Shown here: piece by piece, positions 51,056 through 60,298 of the stretch | How positions within the stretch are numbered: the stretch's first letter is position 1 | How the letters are laid out: each line of letters starts with the position of its first letter | Assembly (NCBI GenBank): GCA_964345775.1 | Contig: CAYFSO010000004.1 | Location: 10,055-74,054 of the forward strand | DNA from: M55B154 sp964345775 | Lineage (GTDB): Bacteria; Spirochaetota; UBA4802; UB4802 | Reading direction: 5' to 3' | DNA: 64,000 nt | Program-made: the position numbers and the translations under genes | Notes under the pieces: model-generated | Told to the model about the DNA's origin: nothing | Seen by the model: only the letters and a program-made list of their open reading frames with translations | Database searches by the model: none

Positions 51056-53576
51056 AAATATACACTTCCCGTGGTTTGCTTCCCTGCTGCGGGCCTATAT
51101 AGCCAAGCTCTTCCATTCGTTCCACGATGCGTGCCGCCCGGTTGTAGCCGATGGAAAGCCGACGCTGAAGGTACGAGGCAGAGGCCTTCTTGGTTTCCTC
51201 GATGATCTTGATGGCCTCCACGAAAAGTTCGTCCTCTTCGCCCGAATCATCATCCTGGTCATTCTCGAATAGCGAGGCCTCGATATCGATGTAGTTGGGA
51301 GTTCCCATGGACTGCAGGTGCTGTACCACCGACATTATTTCGTCCTCGGATATGAATGCACCCTGTATACGGACGGGGAAGGAACTCATGGGAGACTGGT
51401 ACAGCATGTCACCACGGCCCAGAAGCTTCTCCGCGCCGTTCTGGTCTATGATGGTACGCGAGTCTGTCTTCTGCGCCACCTGGAAGGCCACACGTGCCGG
51501 AAAGTTGGCCTTTATAATACCGGTGATAACGTCAACCGACGGCCGCTGGGTTGCCAGCACCAGGTGTATCCCCACTGCCCGCGCCTTCTGTGCGATTCGT
51601 GTGATGAATCCTTCGATCTCCTTGGCCGCCACCATCATCAGGTCGGCAAGCTCGTCCATAATGACCACGATGTAGGGCAATATCTCGGCATCCCCGCCCT
51701 TCTTTGCAGCCTTCTCGTTGTAGCGTTCAATGTCCCGGGTATTCAACTCAGACAGAAGGTAATACCGCCGCTCCATCTCGTACATGGTCCATTTGAGTGC
51801 CCTGGGGGCTATACCCGGTTCGGTTATCACCGGGTGCAGCAGGTGAGGCAGGCCATTGTACAGCTGCAGTTCCACCATCTTGGGATCCACCATGATAAAG
51901 CGCACGAAATTGGGGTCGTAGTTGTATACAAGGCTGGTAATAATTGCGTTTACCAGCACCGATTTACCCGATCCCGTTGCACCGGCGATCAACAGGTGGG
52001 GAAGCTGTTTCAGGTCCATGATGACCGGCTTGCCCAAAATATCCTTGCCCAGGGCAACTTTCAGCTTGCCCGGACGTGAATGGTATTCCGGGGATTTCAC
52101 AATGTCACCAAGGGTAACCACTTCCCTCTTTACGTTTGGCACTTCTACGCCGATGGCCTTCTTACCCGGAATGGGTGCCACTATACGCACCCTCGAAGCG
52201 GCAAGGGCCATGGCTATGTCATCCGCAAGGCTGACTATCTTGTTCACCTTGATACCGGGAGCTATCTGCATTTCGTACAACGAGATAACCGGCCCCCGGT
52301 TCACGTTGATGACCTTTGATTCTATACCAAAATCCCTGAGTGTATTCACAAGAAGTTCAGAGTTTCGAACTATCTCCGCTTTCCAGCTGGTTTCATCCGT
52401 TGTTTCTGAGGAGTAAAGAAAACGGGTGGGTATTATATACTCCTGGTTGATGGAGACTTCTTCAAAGACCTTCTCCCCGTCACCGTAATATACATTTTCT
52501 ATTTCATCATTCCCGTCGTCTTCGGCGTACACCTCGTCGGGTTCATTTTCAAAATCCAGGTCCGGGGTATCAACCACCGCCGTTGATGCCTGCGGCTGTC
52601 CCCCGTCCTTCTCAACATTCTGTTCACCTGCAACCGGTATGGCACCGGATATTGCCCTTTCCGGTTCAAGCATTTTAAACCTGTTATACTTCACCTGTGT
52701 CTCTTCCGGTTCAGGGGATTCCTGGTAATTATAAACGGCTGGGTACGAGGATCCTTCCACTTCTTCATACGCATCTTCATCATAGACGTTCACGTCAAAT
52801 GTTAGTTGATCATCTTCAGGTTCTTCGTTATTGTCACCGGTATAGGTCATGTCCTCCAGTTCTACCAGCCTGGGGGTACTGTTTTCCATGAAGTCCTTTT
52901 CGTAATAGTCTTCGCCGTAGACTACCACCTTCTTTTTTACTACCCAGGGCAGCCTCTTTTTACCGTTCAGCTTCACGTCAATGCTGTTGAGTGGAATGGA
53001 TTCCCGTGTTTTCTTCATTTTTCTACGGTTTGCCATGTTCTTAAAAAAGGAACCAATACTTCCCCGGTGTTCCCCGCCGTATTCAATTATATTGGTAATG
53101 GAAACAATACCAAGAAGTATCATGCCGATCAGGTTTATGGTAAGGGTAAATATCCACGCACCTGCAGTTCCAGCCAGGTGCACGAATGTTTTCATGAGGG
53201 ATATCCCGATAAATCCACCGGAAAACTGTGAAATAACGTTACCCCGGGCCAGTGCGAGCAACACCGACATGGTGACCATGAGGAATACAAGGGAAAAGAC
53301 CTTTTCCATGACGGGAACCGCCGATCCTTTCCTTATGAATGACCAGCCGGCCACAAGCAGTATTATACCAAAGATGTAGGACGAGTATCCAAAGGAGGAC
53401 CGCAGCAGGTGGCTCACCCATGCGCCGATGGGACCCGCCACGTTCAGCACCTCGAGGTTGCCCCGCAGGTTGTCAATATCGGATATATGGTAACTGAGAA
53501 GAGAAGCAAAAATAAACATGCCGGTAATTATCAGCAACACACCGGTTATTTCTCGTAAACGTCGGTCCTGTACCAC
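51054..53576 (-). CDS. ftsK: DNA translocase FtsK/SpoIIIE
   Basis: FtsK pumps chromosomes across the division septum. The 840-residue protein has four N-terminal membrane helices (about 12-170). A linker rich in acidic residues comes next. The motor domain covers about 390-740, with Walker A GATGSGKSVLVNAI and Walker B VVIMDELADLMM. The gamma DNA-reading winged helix is at the C-terminus (about 770-835, KASASYLQRRLSIGYNRAARIVERMEELG). The linker is shorter than in E. coli. The gene is followed by hisF and is upstream-adjacent to uppP on the same strand with a 40-base gap. Confidence 0.96.
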   Translation of the reverse strand: MVQDRRLREITGVLLIITGMFIFASLLSYHISDIDNLRGNLEVLNVAGPIGAWVSHLLRSSFGYSSYIFGIILLVAGWSFIRKGSAVPVMEKVFSLVFLMVTMSVLLALARGNVISQFSGGFIGISLMKTFVHLAGTAGAWIFTLTINLIGMILLGIVSITNIIEYGGEHRGSIGSFFKNMANRRKMKKTRESIPLNSIDVKLNGKKRLPWVVKKKVVVYGEDYYEKDFMENSTPRLVELEDMTYTGDNNEEPEDDQLTFDVNVYDEDAYEEVEGSSYPAVYNYQESPEPEETQVKYNRFKMLEPERAISGAIPVAGEQNVEKDGGQPQASTAVVDTPDLDFENEPDEVYAEDDGNDEIENVYYGDGEKVFEEVSINQEYIIPTRFLYSSETTDETSWKAEIVRNSELLVNTLRDFGIESKVINVNRGPVISLYEMQIAPGIKVNKIVSLADDIAMALAASRVRIVAPIPGKKAIGVEVPNVKREVVTLGDIVKSPEYHSRPGKLKVALGKDILGKPVIMDLKQLPHLLIAGATGSGKSVLVNAIITSLVYNYDPNFVRFIMVDPKMVELQLYNGLPHLLHPVITEPGIAPRALKWTMYEMERRYYLLSELNTRDIERYNEKAAKKGGDAEILPYIVVIMDELADLMMVAAKEIEGFITRIAQKARAVGIHLVLATQRPSVDVITGIIKANFPARVAFQVAQKTDSRTIIDQNGAEKLLGRGDMLYQSPMSSFPVRIQGAFISEDEIMSVVQHLQSMGTPNYIDIEASLFENDQDDDSGEEDELFVEAIKIIEETKKASASYLQRRLSIGYNRAARIVERMEELGYIGPQQGSKPREVYI

Positions 53577-53616
53577 GGTTCCCCCCGGTTATTCATAACT
53601 ACTGTACAGGTCAATG

Positions 53617-54450
53617 CTACAGGAAAACGATAATCCCTGCCAGGCCAATTGCGATGGTATAATACCCGAATACGTCGATACGTATGCGCCGTACCATGGC
53701 AAACAACAGCTTAAGGGATGCCAGGGCCACCAGGAAAGTGACCAGCATTGCCACCAGCAGCGGGAGCAGCACATGTAGTTCCAATCCCTTCTGGAAAAGC
53801 GGCAGCGCTTCAAGGAAACCCGCACCGGCTATTACCGGTATCGCCATAAGGAAGGAAAAACGGGCCGACTCTTCCGGTTCAAGGCCCGCCAGCATCCCAC
53901 CCGTGATAGTTGCACCGGAACGGGAAATACCCGGTATTATGGCCAGAGCCTGGCATACCCCAATGCAAATTGACCTGTACATACCTGTCTCTTCTATATA
54001 TCGGCTTTTCATGGGGATAATTTTAGTTGATAACAGGATTAAACCGTTCACGCACAGCATAATAAATACTGAAAGCGGATTATTAAAAAAACGAGTAAAA
54101 TAGTCATGCAGCAGTACACCGGCTGCACCCGCAGGTATGGACGCGGCAAGTATATACAGTACGGCCCTGAATTCCTTTTCACCCGTTCCCCTGCCGCTTA
54201 TCTTCTTCAACGTGCCCCTGGTCAACCTGGCAATATCCCTCCATAAAAATACCAGTACAGCCATAAGTGAAGCCACGTGCAATGTGACGTTCACAAAAAT
54301 TTCGGACGACGTACCCATTGCCTGCATGGTAGACTGGAACCAGGGAACATGCCCAAGCAGCACCAGGTGCCCTGAAGAAGAGACGGGTAAGAATTCCGCT
54401 ACACCCTGCACCACGCCCAGGGTAACTAAAACTAACATGAGTTCAAGCAT
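53617..54450 (-). CDS. uppP: Undecaprenyl-diphosphatase (BacA/UppP type)
   Basis: UppP recycles the lipid carrier for peptidoglycan and other cell-wall polymers. The 277-residue membrane protein has the two signature segments GVVQGVAEFLPVSSSGHLVL (about 12-31) and PGISRSGATITGG (about 170-182), plus 7-8 membrane helices. I use the ATG at 54450 because GGAG lies 8 bases upstream and the rnj stop at 54452-54454 is just before it. A start 7 codons earlier would overlap rnj. Confidence 0.94.
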   Translation of the reverse strand: MLELMLVLVTLGVVQGVAEFLPVSSSGHLVLLGHVPWFQSTMQAMGTSSEIFVNVTLHVASLMAVLVFLWRDIARLTRGTLKKISGRGTGEKEFRAVLYILAASIPAGAAGVLLHDYFTRFFNNPLSVFIMLCVNGLILLSTKIIPMKSRYIEETGMYRSICIGVCQALAIIPGISRSGATITGGMLAGLEPEESARFSFLMAIPVIAGAGFLEALPLFQKGLELHVLLPLLVAMLVTFLVALASLKLLFAMVRRIRIDVFGYYTIAIGLAGIIVFL

Positions 54451-54451
54451 A

Positions 54452-56110
54452 TCAGATCTCCACGATGGCAACTTCGACTACGGGATTCCTTCGCGTGTGT
54501 TTATAGATGGTACTCTTGACGATTTTTTTCACACTTGCCTGTGCCTGTTTCAATGACGCACCGTCGACAAGCATCTTACTGAGCTGGTTTTCGGCATCGC
54601 GTTCAATCAGGCGGATCACCTTCTCACCTTTCTGTCCGGTAAAGCCGTGGGAGAGTACCTTTGGCTGGCTCATCATCATACCTTCGGAAACTACCGAGGT
54701 AATAACAACTATCCCACCCGATGCAAGGGAACGTCTTTCATCTATAAGTTCGCCGGTTACATCGCCCCGCAACGAACCATCAACGTACACCATGGGCAGG
54801 TCAAGGGTCTCTGCTTTTTCTATCTTCTTGCGTGTGAGCTCTATGGCATCACCTGTCTGCCCTATCATGATATGATTCTGTTTTACGCCAAGTGATTCGG
54901 CAAGCTTCGCGTGCGCCCGCATGTGCTTGTACTCACCATGAATGGGTATGAAAAATTTTGGACGGGTCAGGGATATCAAAAGCTTCAATTCTTCCTGTGA
55001 ACCATGACCGGACACGTGGATGTCCTCGTCCTGCTCGTAGTGCACCTCGGCCTGCATTTTCAGAAGGGAATTGATGATCTTGTTCACCATGCGTTCATTA
55101 CCGGGGATCACCGAGGCAGTGATCACCACCGTATCGCCGGCACCGATCCTGAAATGCCTGTGTGTGCCACCGGCCATCCTTGTGAGTGCTGACATGGGCT
55201 CACCCTGTGTACCGGTACACACAACCACCAGCCGCTTATTGGTGTACTTGCCGATATCCCTGGTATCGATGATCAGGCCTTCCTTGTACTTCAGGTATCC
55301 CAGCTGGGTAGCGATCTCGATGTTCTTCTGCATGGTCATGCCCGAAACCACCACCTTCCGGTTATACCTGCCTGCGGCGTCGAGCACCTGCTGTATGCGG
55401 TGTATATTTGATGCAAAGGTAGCCACGATGATGCGGCCCTTGCAACCGGAGAATATATCGATCAGCTTGTCTTTCAGCACACTCTCCGAACGGGTATATC
55501 CCTCTCGTTCAGCATTGGTACTGTCCCCCATCAGCAGGTGTACACCCTGCTGACCGTAATCACCGAAGCGGTGCAGGTCGGCAACCTTCCCGTCCACCGG
55601 CGAATGGTCGATCTTGAAGTCACCTGAATGGATGATAATACCCACAGGCGTCTGGATGGCAAGCCCCACCCCGTCAATGATGGAATGGTTCACCCGTATG
55701 AATTCTACGGCAAAGCTGCCGATGTGCACCAGGTCCCTGGGCACTATCTCCATGAAAACCGGCTCCTCAAGGGGCTTGCGTTCTGCAAGCCTGCTCTGTA
55801 TAAGTCCGATGGTAAGCCTGGTGGCGTATATGGGAGCCGTCACTTCCTGAAGCAGAAAAGGGATGGCACCGATATGGTCCTCGTGGCCATGGGTCACGAT
55901 AATGGCTTTCAGCTTTTTCCTGTTCTTGATCACATAGCTGAAATCAGGGATAATAAGGTCAACGCCCGGCAGGTCATCACCGGGGAACATGATACCGCAG
56001 TCGATGATCAGCATCTCGTCCCTGTATTCCATGAGCATCATGTTCCCGCCCACGGCACCAAGACCGCCCAGGGAGATTATCCGTACTTTATCCTGTTCTT
56101 TCTTTTTCAT
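54452..56110 (-). CDS. rnj: Ribonuclease J
   Basis: RNase J degrades and processes RNA, with 5'-to-3' exonuclease activity. The 552-residue length is normal. It has the beta-lactamase fold with metal motif HGHEDHIGAIPF near residue 74, the DSTNAEREGYT segment of the beta-CASP domain, and SGHGSQEELKLLI near 360. The C-terminal dimerisation domain (about 440-552) is present. It overlaps dut upstream by 4 bases. The symbol rnj is used because a specific J1 or J2 assignment is not possible here. Confidence 0.95.
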   Translation of the reverse strand: MKKKEQDKVRIISLGGLGAVGGNMMLMEYRDEMLIIDCGIMFPGDDLPGVDLIIPDFSYVIKNRKKLKAIIVTHGHEDHIGAIPFLLQEVTAPIYATRLTIGLIQSRLAERKPLEEPVFMEIVPRDLVHIGSFAVEFIRVNHSIIDGVGLAIQTPVGIIIHSGDFKIDHSPVDGKVADLHRFGDYGQQGVHLLMGDSTNAEREGYTRSESVLKDKLIDIFSGCKGRIIVATFASNIHRIQQVLDAAGRYNRKVVVSGMTMQKNIEIATQLGYLKYKEGLIIDTRDIGKYTNKRLVVVCTGTQGEPMSALTRMAGGTHRHFRIGAGDTVVITASVIPGNERMVNKIINSLLKMQAEVHYEQDEDIHVSGHGSQEELKLLISLTRPKFFIPIHGEYKHMRAHAKLAESLGVKQNHIMIGQTGDAIELTRKKIEKAETLDLPMVYVDGSLRGDVTGELIDERRSLASGGIVVITSVVSEGMMMSQPKVLSHGFTGQKGEKVIRLIERDAENQLSKMLVDGASLKQAQASVKKIVKSTIYKHTRRNPVVEVAIVEI

Positions 56111-56541
56111 ATTCCCGTATGACCAAATCCGCCTTCATTCCTTGCAGTTTCCTGCAGGGCGTCCACCACTTCAAAACTGCCCCGGTATACCCTGGCAAAC
56201 ACCACCTGTGCCATACGCATGCCGGGTTCAACGGTAAACGCTTCATTTCCAATGTTCCCGATGATCACCTTTACCTCGCCCCTGTAATCAGCATCAATTG
56301 TACCGGGACTGTTCGGAAGGATGATACCGTGTTTAAAGGCAAGCCCGCTCCGTGGCCTGATCTGCGCCTCGTATCCCGGAGGTATTTCCATGTATATGCC
56401 GGTTGGCACCAATACCCGCTCGCCCGGATACAGGGTAACGGCTTCTTCCAGTCCTGCATACAGGTCGGCACCCGCGGCGTGTTCACTCTGGTATTCAGGT
56501 ACCCTCGCGTTGGGTAAAAGTTTCAGCTTGATATCTATCAT
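56107..56541 (-). CDS. dut: Deoxyuridine triphosphatase (dUTPase)
   Basis: Dut hydrolyses dUTP to keep uracil out of DNA. The 144-residue product has all five motifs: AGADLYAGL, RPRSGLAFKHG, GTIDADYRGEV, RMAQVVF and the C-terminal GFGHTGI. I use the ATG at 56541 (MIDIKLKLL) because AAGGA lies 7 bases upstream; the frame is open further to 56595. The start region is preceded by a heptamer repeat tract. Its stop overlaps the rnj start by 4 bases. Confidence 0.95.
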   Translation of the reverse strand: MIDIKLKLLPNARVPEYQSEHAAGADLYAGLEEAVTLYPGERVLVPTGIYMEIPPGYEAQIRPRSGLAFKHGIILPNSPGTIDADYRGEVKVIIGNIGNEAFTVEPGMRMAQVVFARVYRGSFEVVDALQETARNEGGFGHTGI

Positions 56542-56600
56542 GAAAAATTCCTTTGTCATTCCTGCATTCCGTTTTAACTTCAGCCGGGATGACACTACTG

Positions 56601-56635
56601 TTTACTAATAACCAATAACTAATTACTAATCATAT
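56601..56635. repeat. Heptamer tandem repeat upstream of dut
   Basis: Five successive 7-base units: TTTACTA, ATAACCA, ATAACTA, ATTACTA, ATCATAT. The consensus is ATAACTA. It is the second heptamer tract in the window, and both sit in 5' regions of minus-strand genes. Confidence 0.6.
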
Positions 56636-56691
56636 AATCAGCACAGAATGAACAGGACGCCATTTCAAGTCAAGCAATTACTGTATATTCC

Positions 56692-57681
56692 CTACGTCTT
56701 CTTCCGGGTGGCCTTTTTCCGCGGAGACGGCTTAACAGTTGCACTATCTTCTTCAAGGTGCAGCATATGGGTTTTTACTCCCAGCTTTTTGAGTTCAATG
56801 GCAAGGTCAATTCGCAGCTGGCTGCGGAACAGCCAGGCATTTCCCGGGCTGTTCACCCATCCGGCTACCCAGCACTGAATACCGTCCTTTGCCAGCTCCA
56901 TGACCCAGAAGTCCGTTTCGAAATTCTTTAACACGTATTCGTTTTCGGCGGCAATCTCCATTGAACGGGTTTTTACCAGTTCAATGTCTGCATCATATGA
57001 AACCCAGAACGTGACTGATGTCCACTGGTATGGATCGTTAATGGTGTAGTTGATAAAATCCTTCTGCAGCATGGTACTGTTGGGCACGATGTACCGCTTC
57101 CAGTCCCATATTTTTATGATGGTATGGGTAATGGTTATGTCCTCCACGGTGCCGTAAAGGTTCTCGATCATCACCGTGTCGCCAAGGCGCAACTGTTTTG
57201 AAAAAGATATAACAATACCCGAGATAACATTCTCCACGAAAGGCTTGGCCGCGATACCTACAACCACTGCCCCCACTGTAACGAAGAGGGAGATCACCGC
57301 TGCCGGCGCTTTGCCAAGGAATGGTACGGTAAAGGCCACCAGCCATACAAAGAAAAGTATGATATAGGACAATCTCCTTATAATGGTAAACCTGCCCCCA
57401 ATACTGTTGACCGCTTTATTACGTGCTTTTTTTACCGGGTTCTTTATAGGTGCTTCCAGGGGAACAGCCTGAAATCCCTTCAGGTCTTCCGCCCTTTCAG
57501 TACGCTGTTGTTCATAGGCCGTGATAACATGCCTGATTAACAGGTAAATAACCAGGGTGATCCCGGTCAACCCAATGAGATACACCATGTCCTGCTGGTC
57601 AATTATTGCCGCCATTTGCTTTTTTAAATACTCCCGCTGATGGTTATTTTTATGAAAACTATAGTATATCACGTAAATCAT
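56692..57681 (-). CDS. Mechanosensitive channel, MscS family
   Basis: MscS-type channels open under membrane tension and release solutes. The 329-residue protein has membrane helices near 32-50, 82-105 and 108-130. The pore helix region reads VTVGAVVVGIAAKPFVENVISGIVIS in the conserved A/G-rich style. The beta domain follows with DTVMIENLYGTVEDITITHTIIKIWD and the C-terminal alpha/beta part. The tail is basic (KPSPRKKATRKKT). The start is uncertain: ATGs at 57681 and 57615 are both possible and neither has a strong ribosome-binding site. Confidence 0.9.
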   Translation of the reverse strand: MIYVIYYSFHKNNHQREYLKKQMAAIIDQQDMVYLIGLTGITLVIYLLIRHVITAYEQQRTERAEDLKGFQAVPLEAPIKNPVKKARNKAVNSIGGRFTIIRRLSYIILFFVWLVAFTVPFLGKAPAAVISLFVTVGAVVVGIAAKPFVENVISGIVISFSKQLRLGDTVMIENLYGTVEDITITHTIIKIWDWKRYIVPNSTMLQKDFINYTINDPYQWTSVTFWVSYDADIELVKTRSMEIAAENEYVLKNFETDFWVMELAKDGIQCWVAGWVNSPGNAWLFRSQLRIDLAIELKKLGVKTHMLHLEEDSATVKPSPRKKATRKKT

Positions 57682-57744
57682 CGCAACTGTATTTTAAATT
57701 TTACCTGTTTGTAATATACACAGTAAAAATACGCGCTTTTTTAA

Positions 57745-57772
57745 TTGCAGGATGATCGTTTATTTCTATATA
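57745..57772 (+). promoter_or_regulatory. Candidate promoter of the KaiC-like/XRE/cupin gene
   Basis: TTGCAG (57745-57750) and TATATA (57767-57772) have a 16-base spacer. This argues that the ATG at 57752 is not the start and supports 57809. Confidence 0.45.
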
Positions 57773-57808
57773 TTGACACCCATACTGGCTATTACACGGG
57801 GTGAATCA

Positions 57809-59080
57809 ATGATATCAACCGGGATATCCCACCTGGACAAGCTCACCGGGGGTCTGAAACTGGGTGACAACGTAGTATTCAAGATAGAGAGTGGCGTACC
57901 AATAGAGTATTTCATCAAGTCTTACTTCAATTCTTCACACGAGTTCAACAAAAGCGTTATTTATATTAACTTCAACTATTCACCCCATACCATATACAAG
58001 AGATTCCATGAAATATTCACCCGCGCAAACGTCACCCTGATTGACGCCTTCACCCATGGCAAGGGCAACAGCGATCCGGTCTTCCTGGATTTCTACTACC
58101 AGAAAAACCAGGAAGACATCAGGGAAGTGATCTGTATCGAGAATCCCCGGGATATTTCCTCTTTCCTTGAAAAGATGAACCAGATCCAGGAGGTACACAG
58201 GGAAGGTTCATTTTACATATTTGACAGCCTCACCGGGATGAACGAACTATGGAAAGATGAACAGGCGGTACTTGATCTCTTTGCCTTCACCTGCCCCAAG
58301 CTGTATGACCTGAACACCATCGCTTACTGGGTATATGAGAAAAACGCGCATACAAAAAAATTTATTGCCGGCATCACCCATATTACGCAGATAGTTTTTT
58401 CTCTTCTTAATACCGATGAAGATTATTACGATCTCAAGGTACTGAAGCTGGAAGACAGGCCGGACACCAGCGTGGCAGGCGCACACAGTTTTAAAATAGT
58501 AAACCGGTCTATTGAATTCCAGGAACAGCGCGAGCTCATGCCCTTTCATATTGGCACAAGGGTAAAAGAACTGCGTAAGTCACAGCATATTACCCAGTCT
58601 GACCTTGCACGGCAACTGGGCATGACCCCGGGGGCAATATCCCAGATAGAGAACGACATAACCTCACCGTCGTTACACACCCTGGTGCAGCTTTCCAGGA
58701 TATTCAACAGGCCCGTGGAGCATTTTATATCTGAGAACACACTTGATGAACCACGCAGGGGATTTACCATATTTAACAGGAATGAAGAACAAGGGGAAGA
58801 AAACCAGGACCTGCTGATGAGAGATCTTACTCGTGACTCGGTACCGGGGATACAGGTATACCATATAACACTCAAAAAAAACAACAGTATAGAACGCCCC
58901 CTGTTCCTGCATAAAGGCAGGGAATTTTTCACTGTTATCGATGGCACAATATCCGTGACGATACACGATGAAGATCATTTCCTCTCAAGTGGTGACTCAA
59001 TATACCTTGAAACAGCCTTCATAGAGAAGTGGCTCAATCCATCCAGCGAAGATTGCCATATCATGTACCTGCTGCTATAG
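57809..59080 (+). CDS. KaiC/RecA-like domain fused to an XRE DNA-binding domain and a cupin
   Basis: The 423-residue protein has three parts. Residues 1-235 resemble a KaiC/RadA-type domain: GISHLDKLTGGLKLGDNVVF is the usual start of a KaiC repeat, and SFYIFDSLTGM fits Walker B. The Walker A loop is missing: IESGVPIEYFIKS stands where GxxGxGK(T/S) is expected, so ATP hydrolysis is doubtful. Residues 248-308 are an XRE helix-turn-helix (VKELRKSQHITQSDLARQLGM, then GAISQIEND). Residues about 345-423 are a cupin (LHKGREFFTVIDGTISVTI, then SGDSIYLETAFIEKWLN). XRE-cupin proteins are known regulators; the KaiC-like front is unusual. The start is supported by GGGGTG 5 bases upstream. Confidence 0.85.
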   Translation: MISTGISHLDKLTGGLKLGDNVVFKIESGVPIEYFIKSYFNSSHEFNKSVIYINFNYSPHTIYKRFHEIFTRANVTLIDAFTHGKGNSDPVFLDFYYQKNQEDIREVICIENPRDISSFLEKMNQIQEVHREGSFYIFDSLTGMNELWKDEQAVLDLFAFTCPKLYDLNTIAYWVYEKNAHTKKFIAGITHITQIVFSLLNTDEDYYDLKVLKLEDRPDTSVAGAHSFKIVNRSIEFQEQRELMPFHIGTRVKELRKSQHITQSDLARQLGMTPGAISQIENDITSPSLHTLVQLSRIFNRPVEHFISENTLDEPRRGFTIFNRNEEQGEENQDLLMRDLTRDSVPGIQVYHITLKKNNSIERPLFLHKGREFFTVIDGTISVTIHDEDHFLSSGDSIYLETAFIEKWLNPSSEDCHIMYLLL

Positions 59081-59101
59081 CATATATCCGATGAAATTCT
59101 T

Positions 59102-59130
59102 TTGATTCCCCGCCAATGTGCCGATAGAAT
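59102..59130 (+). promoter_or_regulatory. Sigma70-like promoter of the diguanylate cyclase gene
   Basis: TTGATT (59102-59107) and TAGAAT (59125-59130) have a 17-base spacer and lie 32 bases before the ATG at 59163. Confidence 0.5.
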
Positions 59131-59162
59131 AATATATAAATTTCATCGTACAGGGTATAATA

Positions 59163-60191
59163 ATGACAGATATTGACGAAATCAATGAGCTGGAAAAAAA
59201 GGTCTATGACCTGCGAAATCTCATCGAGATAGGGATAAGCCTTTCTTCCAACCTTGAATTCGAGAGTCTCGTAGAATCACTGCTGTACAGCTGTATAGGG
59301 CAGATGTTTCTGGAAAAGATTGCCCTGCTGCTGCAGGTTGATATTGATATCAATGATTACTATATACACATGTCAAAGGGATACGATTCCGATTTTCCCG
59401 GTGAAGTAATAATTTCAGAGAACTCTCCTTTGGTACAGTACCTTGAAAGCAACCCCTATCCTGCACGGTACGAAGACCTTCTCGATGTCAATGATATTAA
59501 AGACGAGCTGAACAGGATCGCTTTCCTTGCCCCAGTGATAATTGTCCCATTGAAATCAAAGAACGCCTTGAACGGCATACTCCTGTTGGGAAAGAAGCTG
59601 AATGGAGAAGAGTTCTCTGCAAGTGACCGCGAATTCCTGAACTACCTGTCACGGTTCGGGGCAATCGCCGTAGAAAACTCCCGCCTGTATCTCATGTCCA
59701 CACTTGACCGCATGACAAGGCTGTATATACACCATTATTTCCAGATACGTCTTCTTGAAGAGATGAAACGCAGCCAGAGATACAAGACACCATTATCACT
59801 GATCATTTCAGATATTGACCATTTCAAGAATTTCAACGATACCTACGGACATCAGCAGGGTGACATCGTGCTGAAGGAAGCGGCACGGGTTTTCAAGGAA
59901 CAATTACGGAAAATTGATCTTGCCGCCCGGTACGGTGGAGAAGAATTTGCCATTATACTGCCTGAAACCAGTCTCAAGGAGGCAGGCCAGGTGGCCCAGC
60001 GGCTTCGGCAATCCATTGAAAGCTATCCTTTCAGCGGCCAGGATAAACCGCTGCATGTCACCATCTCCCTTGGTGTAGCCGAGTATGATCTCAACCGGGA
60101 TGTTGACTCAAAGACCCTCATAGACCGCGCAGACCGCGCCATGTACGGGGCCAAGGAATCCGGACGTAACCGGGTAGCCATGTTCAAATAA
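59163..60191 (+). CDS. Diguanylate cyclase with GAF domain
   Basis: The 342-residue enzyme makes c-di-GMP from two GTP. A GAF domain covers about 12-175 (ISLSSNLEFESLVESLLYSC, then PLKSKNALNGILLLGKKL). The GGDEF domain covers about 180-340, with the active-site motif RYGGEEFAIILPE intact and the substrate-binding segment SDIDHFKNFNDTYGHQQGD. An inhibitory-site RKID lies 5 residues before GGEEF, so product inhibition is likely. It is soluble. It lies just downstream of the KaiC-like regulator gene but has its own promoter candidate. The PilZ protein at 47875 is a possible receptor. Confidence 0.93.
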   Translation: MTDIDEINELEKKVYDLRNLIEIGISLSSNLEFESLVESLLYSCIGQMFLEKIALLLQVDIDINDYYIHMSKGYDSDFPGEVIISENSPLVQYLESNPYPARYEDLLDVNDIKDELNRIAFLAPVIIVPLKSKNALNGILLLGKKLNGEEFSASDREFLNYLSRFGAIAVENSRLYLMSTLDRMTRLYIHHYFQIRLLEEMKRSQRYKTPLSLIISDIDHFKNFNDTYGHQQGDIVLKEAARVFKEQLRKIDLAARYGGEEFAIILPETSLKEAGQVAQRLRQSIESYPFSGQDKPLHVTISLGVAEYDLNRDVDSKTLIDRADRAMYGAKESGRNRVAMFK

Positions 60192-60298
60192 CAGGTGTCA
60201 ACTATACCAGGAAGCTTTTAATAGTTGCATCTTTTATGCCGATAGATTGTACTAATATTATGTCACGGAAAAAGAACACGAATACAGGAAATCATAAC

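Noticed and set aside
51318..52079. A 253-codon open frame on the plus strand
   Set aside because: It is antisense to the FtsK motor domain, which is certain.
57809..60191. A KaiC-type circadian clock
   Set aside because: The KaiC-like domain has no Walker A loop, there is one domain rather than two, and no KaiA or KaiB is present.
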